A model generated the notes under the pieces. It ran no database searches. It had not been told where the DNA came from and worked only from the letters and a program-made list of their open reading frames with translations. A DNA stretch of 64,000 nucleotides. Origin: Vitellaria paradoxa (Eukaryota > Streptophyta > Magnoliopsida > Ericales > Sapotaceae). Numbering within the stretch: position 1 is the first letter of the stretch; every line of letters starts with the position of its first letter. This document shows, piece after piece, positions 37,304 to 46,883 of the stretch. The stretch is taken from contig CM034234.1 of assembly GCA_019916065.1 (NCBI GenBank), positions 382,963 to 446,962 on the forward strand, in the 5' to 3' direction. The position numbers were made by a program, and so were the translations under genes.

Positions 37304-40300
37304 TCTAGATGATATCCTCATCAAATAGGATAAGAAATGAATATATGTAAAAGAAAGTTGATGTGGCACAAGTTGAGATAATATCGTTTGAGATGGTTTG
37401 GTCATGTCCAACATATACCTAGGGATGCACTAGTATAATGAGTAAGTGGATCGTAGTATTAGGGGTACATGATCATAATGTCATCCCATAAATATTGCAA
37501 CTTCCTATCAGAAAGAAAATGATATTATGCATTGAATTTTCTGCATAAGTTGGAAAATTCATTCCTTGCTTAGCCTTTTAGTAATGAGTTTAATTTTGAT
37601 ACACTGCTAGTGTAAAGATTTTTTACTTGAGTGGGTTTCAAAATATGATGCATGTTCATACTAAATTACAATATAACGACTTGTCAGATTGTGATGTGCC
37701 ATTGTGTAAAAAATCTTTATATTGATATTAAAATTAAACTCTTTAGTAATAATCAGTTCCATGGGATGTTTTTCTGATTCAATAATCCTTTGGGTTTTCT
37801 TGCTGCTGGTTTTAGAGACTACGATGGATTGTTTTCTGACACATGATGTTTTTGATGCAGATAAAATATTTCTTAAATTTTCTATATGAGAAGTTGAAGC
37901 TTAAACAAATACTTCAACCACCCATCATTGCTTCTGTAAGTTCAATCTCTCTGAGTTCTGATTAATGATGTTTTCTTCACAGTTTATGTGCTGGGGACCT
38001 TTTGTTTGTTTAGTATTTTGGGTGAGTATTAAAGTATCATATTTGGTAATGGTAGGCTCCATGTTTTCCCTTTGATTTTTTTTCTGTCCAAAAGATTTTG
38101 GTGCACCAATAAAATCGTAAATCTTTGTTCTCAGACAATTTTGAAAATTGGTAAAACTGCGGTTGATGTTTGGTTGTAATGTAATATCATGGCAGTGGAT
38201 TTCAAGTGGTAAGGATCAAAAACTATTGCACACAAAAGCGTAAGTATTCCAAAGACAACCTGCCAAGAAGAACAGACATGACACTAATACGGACTCAGAA
38301 TAGACACTACTGAAAAAATGAGAGATGGATATGACCACAACAGGTTATGGCTAAAATAATATACTCTCTCTATGCATTTTTTTTAGTTATATATAAATAT
38401 GACATTCAAAAATCACCCAAAAAAAAAAAACAAATTCAACGTTTTAATAGGTAGTTCAATTTTTTTTCACCATACAAAATTATCAAAAGCTGAGACAAAA
38501 GATGGGACAATTTTAGGGTTTTGAATGCTTGATCCCAAGCATGTTCAATGGTAAAAAAGGAGCCATGCTTGGGATCAAGCATTCAAAACCCTAAAATTGT
38601 CCCATCCCATGCTATGGACATTTTGCATATTTCGCACGATTGTCTAATTGTCTGATCTCAACCATTGATCTATGTGGAGTCCATGTGAGGACCTATAGAT
38701 TGGACAAATATGACAGTTGCGATATTCCTTAGCATTCTTCAAAATAATAATAATAAAGAGCCACATAACACTTATTTTGGTGTGTGCAACCAGTCTCTGT
38801 GTGTTGGAAATTGAGCACGGATATAACACTTATTTTGGAGTTTTCATGCTTCGCAGAATTTGCTTCCTATATATATTGATCTACTTGACTATCCTAATCA
38901 AAATAGATAGGTTTATGAATGAATTCAGAACATCTAGTCAAAGCCAAGTTATTTAAATATTTACTGATAAGCATAATTCAGTCAACACTTGATGCTTGAG
39001 GGTTTTCTATGTGGTCTGCTTGTTTGTCAGAGTTGCTGGCTTCCTAATTAACCTGCACACTGACCGTCACCTATTAAAATCGCATTCAAGAAAATTTGTT
39101 TAGTCCTCATTGCTTCACTTACTAGCACTAAGTTGGTACTGCAGATTTTAGCAATGGTAATTGGATGCGTACCATTTTTGAAAAGATTTATTCTTACAAC
39201 TGATGCCCCACTTTATTTCTTCACCGACAGCTGCGCGATTTTGGGGTATGCTTAGCTCTACTTCTCATTTATTTATTTATTTATTTTTTGCTGTTTATGA
39301 TTTGCATGCATCCACACTAGCATTTGTACTCATATATGTATATACATTTTTATATCTTTATTTTGTGATGCTTCATGAAGCAAGATTCTTATAAATAATC
39401 AAAGAATTCATAAAATGGTCGAAAATTTTGTTTTAAGAGACAAAAACAAAATATGGGTGGAAACAAAATTTTGTTTCCCTTGAAACACGATAAAGGCATA
39501 TCAAAATAGAGCATAATATACCAAAGTAATAACTTGTTGGTTTTGTTCATTGTTAGGTTCATACATTTAGATATATTTTGATGTATACTTCTAAATATTT
39601 GTATGTACCTTGTTGTGCAGAATCTGTATCATCTTTAGCAACACAAGTGAATAGAGGAAAACAAACAAAACAAGAAAACAATCACGAAAGAAATACAAAA
39701 TTTATGTGCTTTGGCAGCGTGCCTATATCCATTGGTACAATTGCCAAGTTTTCACTCTAAATATCTAACGACGGAGTAAGTATTACAAGGGTAGAAGAAA
39801 GAACCTTAAAGAGGCCAGTAGAGAAATCCTTTTCACATTCTTAGGTTTTTCCTGAATTCAAAGCATAGAAAACTTTAATCTGAACTTGCATATGAGTACA
39901 ATATCTCCTATACATATTGGAACAAGAAAACCAGTTTGAAATAGACTCAAACACAATCCCTAAAAAACCTAGAATTGCTTCGCTTGCTGGGACAAGCTTC
40001 CTAGTGAGTTTCTGTGCTGCAGAACATTGTTTCTGGATTTCCCATTGAAGTCAGCGACCTTACTAATGAGCATCCCTGCAGCTTTGCGTGCTCTCTGTTT
40101 TTTCCAACTTCTCTTAGCAAGTCATCCAGTGAGCTTTAGACTCCATGTGCATACTCCCGGCTTTTCCTAGGGAGCTCCTGCATTGCTGTATTGTTGGTGG
40201 TGGACAAGCCCCCTGCACCCCCTAATATTCTCCATGTTCTTGCAAACCTGAACAGGCAAATGCCTTTACTCCATTCGCTTTGCTCAGGCATCTGCCCTTT

Positions 40301-43300
40301 GCTAGAGTTTGAGTGTAGCAACTATAAGTGTAACGAATATAATCCACAACTTTAACATGTCTCTATCTTTTTCCCATTTCCGAAATGTTTCCCTTATAAC
40401 CAAAACAATCTACAAAAATGGAATTTTGTTCCTTTTATGTAATAGGTTGCACAATACAGCTTACAAAAAGAATAATGAATGAAAACAAGGAGCATTGGAT
40501 TGTCTTTGGATAATCCTTATTATTTGGAAAAAGATAAAAGGGGGAAAAAAAAAGACGTGGGAGAGAGAAGTTGATAGGTGAATTTCACTCTGTGTATTTT
40601 TTTAATAAATTCACTTAAAATGCATTTAGAGCAATGGGAACCTTTAGTATGATTTTTTAAATCATAAATAGGAGAGTTGTTGACCCAACTAGGCAAAAGC
40701 CTAACAGTATATACCTAAATAGGAGGGAATTGATCTTTTTTAATGAAATTTTGTGGAACAAACTACTTTAGTTTAAATAAAGTTGTTTATTCCACAATTG
40801 GCTTCAACCAGTGCCAATGCTAGGGTAGGAAGGCATTTATAGAAGTAAACGCTTTTTATTTTGCGTAAAGGTGTTTAATGTATAAATGTCTTCCCTAGAA
40901 TTTTAGTCATTCAAAGCTTATACTAGATTTCAAAAATAACAAACCACGTAGAACTACTTCTTGCTATGAATCACGAACCTACTAGGGGCAAGACCTAGGT
41001 GTCATGGTAGGGCTTGCTCTTTTTTTTTTTTTTTTTTTAACTGAAAGGAAAAAAAAAGGGAAAAAATTTTTTGCTCTGAAACAAGTTGAAAAGATAAAAG
41101 AAGAATTGAGAGAGTGAGTTGAAATCCTCGTCTCCCTTGTATTGTATTTATACTTGTAGATTACAACCAATTTAGGAAATACAATCAATCAAAGCAAATC
41201 AAATCAAATCCGTCAAATCCTCAACTCATAATCACATCTATTCTACGATATTCCAAAGATTCTAACATGAACCATAATCACTAGAAGTGTATTATCATGT
41301 ATATCAACTTAGAGTAGCCAAAAACATCTTTTGGGATCATCTAGTCAAGAATGTAACAATTGTATATGCCCATCCACATGATATCCAGAATAATAAGGCA
41401 AACCATCAAACCAAGAGTAACTCAATAGCATCAATATCATCAATGATATTTGTGTAATTTGCAAACGCATTACAGTTCATCAAAATGTTTCTTGCCAAGG
41501 TTAGAAAACTAAATTTCAAGGGAGATTAAATCAATTTCTCCAATTGAAAATTTTAGAAATTTTATGGTTTAGAACTTAGAACAAGGTTTGAAAACTTGAG
41601 GGTAACTTATTTTGTAAGAAGAAGTCCGATTGGATGCGAAAAACAGTTGTTCAAACCTTTAGAAAAATGTTGTATGAACAGTGCCGTTCGAACGTCCCTT
41701 TAGGCTGATCAAATGCAATTTGGCTGAGTGCAATATTTTCCAATCTTCATTGTGCCTATGTTCTGAACCCAAATTCTGGGTTCTTTTATTCACCATTTCA
41801 ACTCCAAATCTATCCCACAACCTTAAATCCAAGTCTCAAGTCAAGTCAGTGCACAAAGATAAACATTTATAAAACCTCATGTCATGATTATCAACCATTA
41901 AATTTCAATATCCAACCACAAATCTCAAGGTTTCGCCTCAGATTTCAAAACCCAACATTTCTTAACATTCATGATCTCATGATCCCTCCATGCAAATGCT
42001 CCATAATCATGTTCTGCCTACCTCAAATCCAAAGAAAATACAAGAAAAAGTGAAGATACCCCCCTTATGGCTCCAAAGCTCTCTCGCAAAACAGGCTCCA
42101 AATCTTTTCTCTCCGTCAGGAACTCCCCAAATCTGTTGTGTAAGTGAGAAGAGCATGAGAAACCGGGCAAAAACCCAACCCCCTTATCTTATTTCCCTCT
42201 TCCTCTTCTTCCTCTCTCTCTCTCTCTCTCTCTCTCTGTGGTCGGCTAAGAGAAGAAGGAAGGAAGAAAAAGAAATGAAATGAAAAAAGTAGGGGGAAGG
42301 AAAGAAAATGAAAATGAAAAAAAAAAAAAAAGAAAGTGTGAGAGACTTCGGGCCCTTTTTTGGGTTCAACTCATCCCAATACATTATAGTTCATCAAGCC
42401 AAGGACAATCAGTCAAGTCCAGACTCCAGAAATATTAGTATATCCCCTAAGATACCAATAAACCTCCAAGATAGCCAAATTTGGGTACTGGGTATTACGA
42501 TGTGGCCAATTAATGACAAAACTCTAAATGGAGTTTCACAAATGCACAAACCAGTGATTTTATAATTTTAATCCCACTTTTGTAGATTTTAAATTATTGG
42601 ACAAATGCACACTGACTATATTGAGCTAACAGAGAGAGGCAACCCACATTGACTTTGGGGTAGATGTGTAGAAACACATTCCTCTATCTGTTCTAGGATT
42701 TTGGGATTTTGGATTTGCAAATAACCAGCACAATTTTCTTAAACTGTCACTGGGTGTCAAAACACTGCTTAGGAAGTAGCAGAAGTTTATGCATTAGCAT
42801 ACACTGGCAAAAATTTACCATATATTGCTATTTAAAAATAATAATAATAATTACCATATTTTGATAATTGTCTTGCAAATAGGTAGGGTACAAATTTATG
42901 AAGATGCTAAGTTGAACTAAAACAAGCTTCCGAAATGTCTTAAAGAATTTGTTCACATTTGAACTTCCTAATGGAATTGTGTTTCTTACAATCATACTTT
43001 GTTCCAATAAGGAGACACTCCTGAATCTCTCTTTTCTTTATTTTATTTTGACCAGTGTGACACTCTCAAATCTCTGTCTTGTAAGAACAAAACAGCTCGC
43101 AATATTCATCCAAGGGACAAGAGTTTATATGCATAAGACAGCTCTATTTTCCACATTATGATATCTAACAGTATGTTACTCTCAGGGGTGCCATGATTCC
43201 TTGCATTTTGTTGGCTTTAGGTGGCAACCTGGTAGATGGTAAGTTGATTTTCTCATTGGCCATGTCTTATGACATCCATTTATTGGGCACCTGTGAATTT

Positions 43301-45170
43301 TATGGCATTCGGTCCCAAGATGTTTTTCCTTTCAGTTGCAGTGGAAGAATCCTCAAATTGCCCTTTTCCTACTGTTGTTCCTAGCCCCCTTGCTTCACTT
43401 GGTGTTAATGCCTCCGGAACAACATACATTAACCAGTAATTAGATGCAGTGGCAAAGCCAAGATTTTGGTTGAGTGGGGTAAATGAACTGTTATAATAAA
43501 TCTCACAAAAAATAATTAGAACATGAAATGCGAAAATATCATAATAATTTTTCCCCTTTAATATCACAAGTAAAATTTGTATAACACAATAGTTGTCATA
43601 AATTAAAATATAAAAAACTAACTAATATATGTAATTATATACAAACATTAATGTATTGAGTAAAATTTAAAATGATTCTTCCACTCTTCCATACATAAAA
43701 CAATCAATAAAATATAGTTGTACTTGCACAAACAAAAAATAATATTTGCATAAATAAAATAACTTTCCAAATCAATCACTACAAATAGAATAATTCAAAT
43801 TATGAATAAGTTTAAATGAATATAAATTTGAACCCCCCCCCCTCAAAAAAAAAAAAAAAACTTAAAAAGTCATTTAAGCAAACTAATGGATTTTATCACC
43901 ATTTTAATTCCTGTGGCAATTTATTAGTCCTATCCACTTATAATTTTTCCTACATATATTTACATAACCCGACTCAGAACAAATCCTAATACTTCTTAAA
44001 TTAGAGCTTTAAATTTTTAAAATTCTTGTTATTAAACTAGTCTCATCCAAGTTTTTGATGGTTTGACATGAACCAGTTCTATCTAAATTATTTTTGGAGG
44101 GGGGGGGGGGAACTTAAAATGTAACTCATCATACCATATATTTTCTTGGAATATCAATTTACATTTACCAAAATAGCTTTAGTTTCTATAATAGACAAGG
44201 AATCGCTAGATGAAACTTATAAAAAATCCAGAGGGGGTAATTTACCAAAATAATTTTAGTTTCTGTAATAGAAAGATAACATAAATACTATTAAGTGAAA
44301 TTTTTTAGAAATCCAGGGAGCAAGGCTAATAACTTGAGGGTTACTTTTGCAGGTCCAGGGAGTTCAAAGCTTGGTCTGCGGACAACCGTTGCTATTATTT
44401 TTGGGAGGTTGGTTTTGGTTCCTCCCGCTGGACTTGGTATCGTCATGCTGGCTGACAGGCTTGGCTTGCTTCCTCCCAATGATAAAATGTTCAGATTTGT
44501 CCTTCTCCTTCAGCATACAATGCCCACTTCTATGCTTTCTGGTAGTGCCCAAATCTCACTGTTGTGGTTGACATTTTTAATATGAAAAGATGAAGCCCAC
44601 GAGAAATCAGCTTAATGTGTTATTTTCATTCATTGCTTAGGTGTCTATGTGACATCACTGCATCTGCATCATCATCATTCTTGTATATATATATATATAT
44701 ATATATATTTCCAACCTATGCATTGTGCCAATGGCACCACCATCTAATCTTTCAAATTCCATCACTAGTAAGACGCCTGTGTTTTCTTTCTCCTTGTGTG
44801 CAATAAGCACCTTCAAGTCTTTGAATTACTAAGTCCTTTGTAGTGTATAGTCCTACTATTTGTATATGTTATTCAACTTTTCAAATAAAGGTTTTAGTAA
44901 TGCTTGATACTGGTGGTGTTACTGGCTTGATACTGGTGGTGTTACTGGTGGGGCATTCAAAGCATTAGAGAGATTATCTTATAATTCGTAGGATGAAAGG
45001 GCAGTCATTTTTCATAATTTTACTTGTTTACTCATTCTTTGTTTGTAGGTGCTGTTGCCAATCTGAGAGGATGTGGGAGAGAGGCAGCAGCAGTGTTGTT
45101 CTGGGTTCATATATTTGCAATTCTTTCAATGGCTGGATGGGTCATTCTGTATCTCCACGTACTCTTCTAA
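26931..45170 (+). CDS. PILS6: PIN-LIKES auxin transport facilitator, PILS6-like (ten coding exons, 410 aa)
   Basis: Membrane protein of the PILS family, which holds auxin in the endoplasmic reticulum and lowers nuclear auxin signalling (known for the family). Coding exons: 26931-27110, 30269-30348, 30443-30567, 33047-33168, 34120-34305, 37861-37935, 39145-39245, 43186-43238, 44353-44541, 45049-45170. All introns are GT-AG, every phase agrees, and the exons sum to 1233 bases. The product starts with a hydrophobic segment (AVLPIAKVF), continues through SLLLPCLIFSQLGQA, IVRPPYPFFKF and GNIGNVPLVL, has a hydrophilic central loop in exon 5, then AMIPCILLALGGNL, GRLVLVPPAG, LLQHTMPTS and AVANLRGCGREAA near the C-terminus. 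This pattern is closest to PILS6 of Arabidopsis. No disabling change is seen. Introns total about 17 kb, mostly mobile-element DNA. The ATG at 26931 fits the family N-terminus. Confidence 0.93.
27803..28065 (+). mobile_element. TRIM-like miniature LTR element in PILS6 intron 1
   Basis: An 85-bp left repeat (27803-27887) runs from TGTTGAGAG to TTAACA. A related repeat ends at 28065 (ATAATAAAGTTGTCC ... TCTAACA). Between them lies about 100 bp including TGATAACAAAGCAGGCAAAGG, reminiscent of a degraded initiator-Met primer site. A second copy is in intron 4. No ORF. Confidence 0.45.
28100..29905 (-). mobile_element. RTE-type LINE fragment (antisense), interrupted by a hAT-like element
   Basis: Read leftward from 29905, degenerate reverse transcriptase appears: MDELNKHIQDN, then CMLFANDIVLI (the catalytic F-A-D-D box with a changed Asp), an SRTKT-Y motif, and FQFLGSIVH near 29635. 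The C-terminal part resumes on the far side of the hAT-like element with DRIISGK and NEWRKRIHV near 28185, typical of plant RTE LINE tails. Many stops; a dead fragment in PILS6 intron 1. Confidence 0.8.
28490..29379 (+). mobile_element. hAT-like non-autonomous DNA element, copy B (890 bp), inside the LINE fragment
   Basis: The ends are inverted repeats: TAGAGATGTCAATGGG at the left and the complement of TAGGGGTGTAAATGGG at the right. They are flanked by CATCCGTC (28482-28489) and CATCCATC (29380-29387), an 8-bp duplication with one mismatch. Sub-terminal regions repeat CCCGATACCC and CGGGTTTGGGA motifs. No transposase. The surrounding LINE reading resumes on either side. Confidence 0.88.
31190..32790 (+). 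mobile_element. RTE-type LINE remnants in PILS6 intron 3
   Basis: 31199-31500 encodes broken RT: MLNEWRKN.LVPI, then NQFGFKQGRSTMEAI, then a degenerate EKPYDRVPRD. A matching C-terminal tail (RWFVHVRR, later SPFNWKE) appears at 32515-32760. The stretch between about 31720 and 32510 does not read as LINE and may be a later insertion or decayed sequence. Stops throughout. Confidence 0.75.
33618..33915 (+). mobile_element. TRIM-like miniature LTR element in PILS6 intron 4
   Basis: The right repeat spans 33828-33915 (TGTTTTTGAGAG to TCTAACA). A related left repeat ends TTAACA at 33706; its start is unclear. The 121 bp between include GATAACAAAATAGGTAAAGG, similar to the intron 1 copy. Confidence 0.45.
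34877..35220 (-). repeat. 3' LTR of the TR-GAG-like element
   Basis: 344 bp, nearly identical to 36964-37323. The neighbouring internal sequence, read on the - strand as CAGTTCGGGAGAGT, may be the polypurine tract. Confidence 0.83.
35291..35689 (-). CDS. Small ORF of unknown function in the TR-GAG-like element (132 aa)
   Basis: Directly follows the gag-like frame on the same strand, ten bases away. It has many aromatic and proline residues (YALPTYYPISSYQNL, MPVPVPPP). No transmembrane segment, zinc motif or enzyme motif recognised. It may be the remnant of gag or of captured sequence; whether it is translated is unknown. Confidence 0.35.
   Translation of the reverse strand: MSNNYYKFLAYVIDENKEFNGCNLMMTYALPTYYPISSYQNLHAENVGPFYILCDPSPNAIFFTLPCDMSFVVIWHVENLLSCGGIFGPQILFAGYGDIFMPVPVPPPLQRCLSVFDVEDLIFLQLQRCLVK
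35699..36775 (-). pseudogene. Gag-like gene of the TR-GAG-like element, with nonsense changes
   Basis: 305 codons are open from 36616 and match a retrotransposon gag-type region: DDYFDHFKILRKW, then RFVLRLRPCIREVVQRYTH and SKALEVEKSYEFE. The same frame continues upstream (QCIRLAKTRLTNYARE) across two in-frame stops near 36626 and 36671, so the N-terminal part is cut off. There is no CCHC knuckle and no protease. A separate 132-codon frame downstream (35291-35689) has no recognised domain. The role would be packaging of the element RNA, with enzymes supplied in trans (inferred). Confidence 0.72.
36964..37323 (-). repeat. 5' LTR of the TR-GAG-like element
   Basis: 360 bp; the repeat next to the primer site when read on the - strand. 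Contains an AAT microsatellite around 37265-37302 that explains its extra length over the partner. Confidence 0.85.
38501..38606 (+). ncRNA. Perfect 43-bp intronic hairpin in PILS6 intron 6
   Basis: The arms 38501-38543 and 38564-38606 are exact inverted complements over 43 bp, with a 20-base loop. Transcribed in the sense direction with PILS6, the RNA would fold into a fully paired stem. It could be a snapback MITE remnant or a young small-RNA hairpin. Perfect pairing means recent origin or conservation. I recognise no known miRNA in it. Confidence 0.5.
39246..43185. other. PILS6 intron 7 (3.9 kb)
   Basis: No recognisable gene. Contains a T run at 41021-41038, a TC microsatellite at 42214-42237 and an A run near 42318-42331. 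Composition suggests inserted elements, but I could not identify a class. Confidence 0.5.
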
Positions 45171-46883
45171 ATTAAATTGTTCCATAGGACTGATGTTCGG
45201 CTGAAAGTGAGGGGCAGGCGGCTGCTTTCTTTGTATGAGATCATGTTGTATTTGAATAGGACCATACTTTTTTTTTTTTTTTAAATATCTCCAAATATGC
45301 TGGTACAGTGGTTGTCACCATGCGGCAACGATTGGTTGCCACAACACAAGGGCATATAAATAAAATAATTACCATCTTTTGCTACTTTGTTCACATTGAT
45401 CAATGTTAGGAAGATAAAAAAAGAGACATCATGACAAGTTTGGCATGCGCGTTGGATTGATTAATAGCTTTCATAAGAGCTCTTTGAAGGTTCTTAATGG
45501 CTTTGTTCATTCCAGGTCTAACAGTCTTCTAGCTTGCTGCTATTTTTCCTATTTTTATTTTTGGCCCGACTTCATGGAAATGCTAATTATTCACAAACAT
45601 CAAAGGTTGTCTCATTCATAAACGCTTGTTGGCTGACCAATCTGGACCTTTGGCAGAATAATCTCCAGGAATATGCTAACGTCGGTAGTGAGTGAGACAC
45701 ACGCATGATTAATGGAACAGATTCGTCGGTCTAGCGGCAATCTAGTCCCAATATATGTATGTGTGTATATACTTTCCTTCTAATGATTCCAAATGTAGCT
45801 GTTGAAGGAAAAGCATGAAGTGGAAAACGCTAAATGAGATTCAGGTCTACTAAAATTATCATCTCATCAGACATTTTTACCCAACCAAAAATTAAAGATA
45901 AACAATCAAAGTGTCGAGGCCAAAAAAAAAATAATGTCCGGGCGATTTCTAGTGTCAAATGAGATGGTAATCTCTAGGACCAAAGGTGGCAGTTTTATAT
46001 CTCCGTGTTAATTTAATGAAAACAGCATCTCCAAATATTTTTAAATGTATAACAATTCTTCAATTATTTGACCATCTAACATTAAAAAAAAAAAAAATTA
46101 CACATATCTCTGAGAACCAGTTGGACCACTCATTATTGACGGAGAGTGCATCCACCACCTTTCCTTTAAATCCCAGTCAATCTGGAATAAAGATAAGCTC
46201 TCTTGCGAGCTGTTTGCCGATTCTCTTATACGGATTCTCTTATACCGATCTATGCCATTGGCGATTGCCAAAAAAAATAAACCAGAAGTCGAAATCAAAT
46301 TCTCGTATCAATAAAGCATAATGAAATTGCAAATCCTCGAGAATATAATTGATTGTTTTTTCTTTTTTTAAAACACAATCCACAACCCAACATTACATTT
46401 CAGTTCAAAGCTGAAATATAATTGATTGTTTAATCCTAAATTCTAGTCCCCAACCGCCATTGAACAATTCTAAAAGGTTAAACAATTCTAAAAGGTTAAA
46501 CCGTCAAATTAAGTGCACATATATGATTGACAGAAAGTTAAAAAAATGTTGGCATTTTTTTTTATTTGCTAAGTAAAAAAAAAATGTTGGTATTGATGAT
46601 CATTTCAGTCTAGATAATCAGTCACCAATGAAAATCGGTCAGTCAACAAATATAGATCATTCCCAGTAATATCTAGATCAACAATTTGAACCTGCAAAAG
46701 GTCGAACCAAATCCATCACATAAGAATCAAAATAAACTGTCATTGACCAAAAATTCAACTGAAAATTCATATCCATTTGCACGGAAAACCTTTTTGAATT
46801 ACCAAAAACACTAGGTAGGTTGCGCAGTGAATGAAGAGTCTACTTTGTATCTATCCATACGTGGGGATATCATTCTGAAAGTT
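45171..46883. other. Intergenic DNA between convergent PILS6 and RING genes
   Basis: Should hold both 3' UTRs. Includes a T run near 45270 and A/T runs near 46085 and 46556. No ORF or RNA gene supported. Confidence 0.5.

Larger units (their letters stand above)
34877..37323 (-). mobile_element. Small gag-only LTR retrotransposon (TR-GAG-like) in PILS6 intron 5
   Basis: Two near-identical direct repeats, 34877-35220 (344 bp) and 36964-37323 (360 bp), differ mainly in an AAT microsatellite. On the - strand they begin TGATGAGG and end CCGCATCA. Next to the right LTR, 36949-36960 reads on the - strand TGGTATCAGAGC, the initiator-Met primer site used by many plant retrotransposons, so transcription runs on the - strand. 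Flanks GATAG (34872-34876) and AATAG (37324-37328) are a 5-bp target duplication with one mismatch. Only a gag-like region and a small unknown ORF are inside; there is no RT or integrase. This matches the described TR-GAG class of non-autonomous elements. Confidence 0.85.
34540..37480 (+). mobile_element. RTE-type LINE fragment in PILS6 intron 5, split by an LTR retrotransposon
   Basis: 34600-34876 reads FRYLGSIIHVNEGIEED, later MTVPEMRVIRWIYGNTRK. The same reading resumes at 37329 with RNEYI and RLRWFGHVQHIPRDA, a typical RTE C-terminal region. The 2447-bp LTR element between them has a near-perfect 5-bp duplication. Frames are broken. Confidence 0.8.

Noticed and set aside
44150..44340. Imperfect duplication of a TTTACCAAAATA...TTTAGTTTCT phrase in intron 8
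   Set aside because: Too diverged and AT-rich to call as a defined repeat.
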